From positions 1-64,000 of the forward strand of contig CAADYR010000028.1 in the NCBI GenBank assembly GCA_900753305.1: 64,000 bases of DNA, written 5' to 3'. Both the position numbers and the translations under genes were made by a program. Origin of the DNA: Lachnospiraceae bacterium. Lineage in GTDB: Bacteria > Bacillota > Clostridia > Lachnospirales > Lachnospiraceae. Below the pieces are notes generated by a model. It made no database searches. It worked only from the letters and a program-made list of their open reading frames with translations, and was not told the origin of the DNA. Positions 60,583 to 64,000 of this stretch are shown here, one piece after another (within the stretch, counting starts at the first letter, position 1; each line of letters opens with the position of its first letter).

Positions 60583-61014
60583 ATGTTCATGGGTGAATAC
60601 AATCATACGATAGATGCAAAAGGCAGGCTCATTATCCCCTCCAAATTCAGAGAAGTGTTAGGTGATGGATTTGTGGTGACCAAGGGATTAGACGGCTGCC
60701 TGTTTGTGTATGATAACGCCGAATGGACTGCTTTTGAAGAAAAGCTCAAAGCATTACCGTTGATGAACAAGGAATCACGTAAATTCGTACGTTTCTTCCT
60801 GGCAGGAGCGGCTGAAGTTGAAGTGGACAAGCAGGGAAGAATTCTTATCCCATCTGTACTTCGTGAATTTGCCGGACTTGATAAAGATGTGGTATTGGTG
60901 GGCGTTGCCAGTCGTATTGAGATCTGGAGCAAAGAGAAGTGGGAAGACGCTTCTGAATATGATGATATGGAAGATATTGCAGAACATATGTCAGAATTGG
61001 GATTAATGCTGTAA
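60583..61014 (+). CDS. mraZ: Transcriptional regulator MraZ
   Basis: DNA-binding regulator of the division and cell wall cluster, 143 aa. It starts MFMGEYNHTIDAKGRLIIPSK and repeats the AbrB-like fold as VDKQGRILIPSVLREFAG near residue 80. The start is ATG 60583, five bases after GGGTGAT; a GTG at 60574 is in frame. It forms a ring that binds the repeats at 60498 and represses the cluster. rsmH follows 18 bases later. Confidence 0.95.
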   Translation: MFMGEYNHTIDAKGRLIIPSKFREVLGDGFVVTKGLDGCLFVYDNAEWTAFEEKLKALPLMNKESRKFVRFFLAGAAEVEVDKQGRILIPSVLREFAGLDKDVVLVGVASRIEIWSKEKWEDASEYDDMEDIAEHMSELGLML

Positions 61015-61032
61015 TAAGGGGGAACGTGAACA

Positions 61033-61968
61033 ATGGAATTTAAACATAAGTCAGTATTACTGGATGAAACGATAGAAGCACTGAATATAAAGCCTGATGG
61101 TATTTATCTGGACGGAACACTTGGTGGTGGTGGACATTCTTATGAAATCTGCCGCAGGCTGGGTGAAAGTGGCAGACTGATCGGAATCGATCAGGATGAG
61201 GCTGCAATAGAAGCGGCAGGCAAGAGACTGGAAGAGTTTGGAGATAAAGTTACTATTATCCGTAATAATTACCGGAATGCCAAAGAAGCATTGGCTCAGA
61301 TCGGTGTAAATAAGGTAGACGGCATCGTTCTTGATCTGGGAGTTTCTTCTTATCAACTGGATACAGTTGAAAGAGGATTTACCTATAAATATGATACACC
61401 CCTGGATATGCGTATGGATCAGCGTCAGAAGCTGACAGCCAGAGATATCGTCAATACGTATTCGGAACAGGAACTGTACCATATTATCCGGGATTATGGA
61501 GAAGATCAGTTTGCCAAGAACATTGCAAAACACATTGTACAGGCGAGAGAGGACAAGCCCATTGAGACTACTTATGAACTCAATGATATTATCAAGGCTG
61601 CGATTCCAGCTAAAATACGTGCAACAGGAGGGCATCCTTCCAAACGTACTTTTCAGGCGATCCGTATAGAATGTAATCATGAACTGGATGTATTGAGAGA
61701 TTCACTTGACGATATGATAGATATGCTGAATCCTCAGGGAAGATTATGTATTATTACATTCCATTCCTTAGAGGACAGAATTGTCAAGAATGTGTACAGG
61801 CAGAAAGAGAATCCATGTACCTGTCCACCGGAGTTCCCGGTATGCGTATGTGGTAAGACCCCATATGGAAAGGCAACTCCCAGAAAACCAATCCTTCCCA
61901 GTAAGGAAGAGATGGAGGAGAACTCAAGGTCAAAGAGTGCAAAACTCAGAGTCTTTGAACATATTTAA
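61033..61968 (+). CDS. rsmH: 16S rRNA (cytosine1402-N4)-methyltransferase
   Basis: Canonical RsmH (MraW), 311 aa, which adds the N4-methyl of m4Cm1402 in the decoding centre. Motifs are HKSVLLDETIE, LDGTLGGGGHSYEI, LDLGVSSYQLDTVERGFTY, FQAIRIECNHELDVL and ITFHSLEDRIVK, followed by the typical cysteine-rich CTCPPEFPVCVCGK tail. The gene order mraZ-rsmH-ftsL-pbp is standard. A divergent paralogue exists at 18134. Confidence 0.97.
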   Translation: MEFKHKSVLLDETIEALNIKPDGIYLDGTLGGGGHSYEICRRLGESGRLIGIDQDEAAIEAAGKRLEEFGDKVTIIRNNYRNAKEALAQIGVNKVDGIVLDLGVSSYQLDTVERGFTYKYDTPLDMRMDQRQKLTARDIVNTYSEQELYHIIRDYGEDQFAKNIAKHIVQAREDKPIETTYELNDIIKAAIPAKIRATGGHPSKRTFQAIRIECNHELDVLRDSLDDMIDMLNPQGRLCIITFHSLEDRIVKNVYRQKENPCTCPPEFPVCVCGKTPYGKATPRKPILPSKEEMEENSRSKSAKLRVFEHI

Positions 61969-61989
61969 AAGAGAGGAATAAGGAGTATT

Positions 61990-62496
61990 ATGAAAAGTGT
62001 AGGTTCGTCACATGCAACACGTACGAACAGACAAAATCATCAAAGCACAGCAAGACAAATTTATATAGATGGAAATACAGCGCGGAAGCTTCAGACACTT
62101 CCGGCACAGGGAACTAAGACAGCACACAGGGTAAAAAAGCAGCCGATACGTAAGAAACAGAAGCGTATCAAGGTAGCTCCTATGAATTTAGGCTATATTT
62201 CATTTATGATAGCATCGGTGCTGGTAGTTTGTATCGTATTGATGGGATATGTTAATTTACAATCGGATATAACAAACAGAGTCACACACATTTCCAAAAT
62301 GGAAAGCCAGCTCAACAGTATGAAGCTTGAAAATGATGAGACTTATACGAAAATCATGAGCAGTGTGGATCTGGAAGAAATCAAAAGAATAGCAATCAGT
62401 GAGTTGGGCATGAAATATGCCAAAGAGGGGCAGGTTATCACTTATTCAGGAGAAGGCAGCGATTACGTCAGACAATATGACGATATTCCCGATTAA
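61990..62496 (+). CDS. ftsL: Division protein FtsL-like
   Basis: Small bitopic membrane protein, 168 aa: a basic cytoplasmic N-terminus (about 60 residues), one helix (about 70-92, ISFMIASVLVVCIVLM) and an extracellular coiled coil (LQSDITNRVTHISKMESQLN onward) with VDLEEIKRIAISELGM. This is the FtsL/DivIC layout. FtsL, FtsB and FtsQ activate septal wall synthesis. Position between rsmH and a penicillin-binding protein supports the call. Confidence 0.88.
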   Translation: MKSVGSSHATRTNRQNHQSTARQIYIDGNTARKLQTLPAQGTKTAHRVKKQPIRKKQKRIKVAPMNLGYISFMIASVLVVCIVLMGYVNLQSDITNRVTHISKMESQLNSMKLENDETYTKIMSSVDLEEIKRIAISELGMKYAKEGQVITYSGEGSDYVRQYDDIPD

Positions 62497-62510
62497 AGAC
62501 AGGTGGTAGC

Positions 62511-64000
62511 ATGGCAAGAAAGAATAATAGCAGACGTTACAGACGGGGAAAAACATTTAAAAGAATACTAAGGGAAAAGCTGGGAGTCATGATTGTGATC
62601 ATACTGCTGGCTTTTGGTGGTTTATGTGTGAGACTGGTATATATTACCAGGGACAATCAGGAGAGCTATCAGAAGAAGATACTTTCCCAGCAAAGATATG
62701 ATTCCACAACACTGCCCTTTAAAAGAGGTACGATCACGGACAGGAATGGTACGATTCTTGCTGTCAGTGAGAAAGTATATAACGTAGTTCTTGACTGTAA
62801 AGTCATGAAATCTGACGAAAGAGATCAGGAACCGACTCTGGGCGCACTGGCAGAGTGCTTTGGACTGAATCGTTCTGATCTGGATAGTTATGTGGAGAAT
62901 AATCCCAATTCTCAGTATTATGTTTTAAAGAAAAGACTGACCTATGATGAGATCAGTCCGTTTCTTGAGAAAGAAAAGGAAATAGCCGCAGAGGCAGCAG
63001 AATTTAATAAAACGGCAGACACAGATCAGCAAAAGGGTGTGATCAACGGTGTCTGGTTCGAAGAGGAATATACCAGACGATACCCCAATAATACTCTGGC
63101 GTGTGATGTGATAGGATTTACCGGAACGGATAATAACGGAACATACGGTCTGGAAGAATACTATAATGACGAATTAAACGGAACCAATGGCAGAGAATAT
63201 GGGTATCTTAATGATGATGCGACACTGGAAAGAACTACAGTTACAGCAGTAGATGGTAATTCCCTGGTTTCGACAATTGATGCCAATATACAGGCAATCG
63301 CAGAGAAATATATCATTCAGTTCAATGAGGAATACAGAGATGCAGCCAGAGAAGGAGCTGGCTCCAACAATACGGGCTGTATCATTATGAATCCTAATAA
63401 TGGTGAAGTCCTTGCCATGGCAAGTTATCCTAATTATGATCTGAATAATCCCAAAGACGTGTCAGCATATTACACAGAAGATCAAATCAAGGAAATGCAG
63501 GATAATAACACATATTACGACACTTTGAATCAGCTATGGCGTAATTTCTGTATTTCAGATACGTATGAACCGGGTTCTACAGCCAAGGCACTGACCATAG
63601 CAACCGGACTTGAGACAGGTAAGATCGTAGGAAATGAAACGTATGAGTGTGCAGGTGGACTACAGGTTGCAGATCATTATATCAGATGTAATGTACGAAG
63701 TGGCCACGGAACACTGGATGTAAGTGGAGCACTGGAACAGTCCTGTAACGTTGCCCTGATGGAAATGGGTGAAAAAATAGGTGTCAGTACCATGATTAAA
63801 TATGAAAATATTTTTAATATTGGGCTGAAGACGAATATTGATCTGGCGGGAGAAGCAAGGACAGCATCACTTGTATACACAGAAGATACAATGGGAGAAT
63901 CAGAGCTTGCAACTTCCTCTTTTGGACAGGGATTTAATGTGACCATGATTGAGATGGCAAGTGCCTTTTCTTCTATTGTAAATGGCGGATATTATTATGA
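62511..64000 (+). CDS. Penicillin-binding protein (transpeptidase, FtsI/SpoVD class), cut at window end
   Basis: Partial high-molecular-weight class B penicillin-binding protein, at least 496 aa in frame to the window end. It has an N-terminal membrane helix (about 28-48, VMIVIILLAFGGLCVRLVY), a dimerisation domain with RGTITDRNGTILAVS, and a transpeptidase domain with the active-site serine in GSTAK (Ser356, Lys359) and SCN (411-413). The KTG motif lies beyond the edge. Ribosome site AGGTGG is six bases before ATG 62511. It likely performs septal crosslinking with FtsL. Confidence 0.93.
   Translation, partial: MARKNNSRRYRRGKTFKRILREKLGVMIVIILLAFGGLCVRLVYITRDNQESYQKKILSQQRYDSTTLPFKRGTITDRNGTILAVSEKVYNVVLDCKVMKSDERDQEPTLGALAECFGLNRSDLDSYVENNPNSQYYVLKKRLTYDEISPFLEKEKEIAAEAAEFNKTADTDQQKGVINGVWFEEEYTRRYPNNTLACDVIGFTGTDNNGTYGLEEYYNDELNGTNGREYGYLNDDATLERTTVTAVDGNSLVSTIDANIQAIAEKYIIQFNEEYRDAAREGAGSNNTGCIIMNPNNGEVLAMASYPNYDLNNPKDVSAYYTEDQIKEMQDNNTYYDTLNQLWRNFCISDTYEPGSTAKALTIATGLETGKIVGNETYECAGGLQVADHYIRCNVRSGHGTLDVSGALEQSCNVALMEMGEKIGVSTMIKYENIFNIGLKTNIDLAGEARTASLVYTEDTMGESELATSSFGQGFNVTMIEMASAFSSIVNGGYYY

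Overview
The window looks like chromosome from a motile, anaerobic, low-to-mid G+C Firmicute, most likely a Lachnospiraceae (Roseburia, Agathobacter, Butyrivibrio or Lachnospira type). The reasons are the Gram-positive PolC, the MEP isoprenoid genes, an [FeFe] hydrogenase, the mraZ-rsmH-ftsL-pbp cluster, three chemoreceptors, two c-di-GMP (EAL) proteins, and many secreted or lipoprotein genes with strong GGAGG ribosome sites. I cannot fix the genus from sequence alone. About 90% of the window is coding.

Layout. (1) 1-7945: the right end of an integrative mobile element. It carries a DinG/XPD-like helicase, two very small membrane proteins, a small hypothetical protein, and three translationally linked large serine recombinases. 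It ends against the C-terminal tail of a chromosomal S8 (subtilisin-like) peptidase gene, which suggests the element integrated into that gene. (2) 8.1-31 kb: a signalling and envelope region. It holds an AgrA/AgrC-type LytTR two-component pair, a chemoreceptor, a four-gene cassette (lipoprotein, LemA, beta-solenoid-like secreted protein, DUF4428-type zinc protein), a Cache-GGDEF-EAL protein, a divergent second copy of RsmH, an SGNH hydrolase, a small alarmone synthetase, an AraC regulator, a CPBP protease-PadR-DUF2812 operon, uxuA-uxuB for hexuronate use, a second chemoreceptor and a PAS-GGDEF-EAL protein. (3) 31-37 kb: an M18 aminopeptidase, an alkaline phosphatase lipoprotein and a YibE/F membrane protein (both with abnormal starts), and a dCache chemoreceptor. 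(4) 37.2-41 kb: a two-gene hydrogenase operon, in which a NuoF/GltD-like flavoprotein is followed by HydA, behind a good promoter and a perfect cre-like palindrome. (5) 41-55 kb: housekeeping genes: a deoxyinosine glycosylase, a UPF0340 protein, a polysaccharide deacetylase, a bactofilin, then pyrH-frr-uppS-cdsA-dxr-rseP-ispG-polC. (6) 55-56.4 kb: a cluster of decayed genes (AAA-ATPase/PD-(D/E)XK tail, WYL-regulator tail, deleted Rpn nuclease, and a second Rpn scrap). (7) 56.4-60.4 kb: a flavin reductase, lactate dehydrogenase, a thioredoxin-glutathione peroxidase-OhrR redox operon with an evident operator, and a J-domain protein. (8) 60.4-64 kb: the start of the division and cell wall cluster, with mraZ behind four 10-bp-phased MraZ boxes, then rsmH, ftsL and a penicillin-binding protein cut by the window edge.

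The best candidates for undescribed biology are the divergent RsmH paralogue, the lipoprotein/LemA/solenoid/DUF4428 cassette, the two-gene flavoprotein-hydrogenase unit, and the structured leader with nested operator before the CPBP protease operon. Functions are assigned from motifs and family knowledge. No database search was possible.
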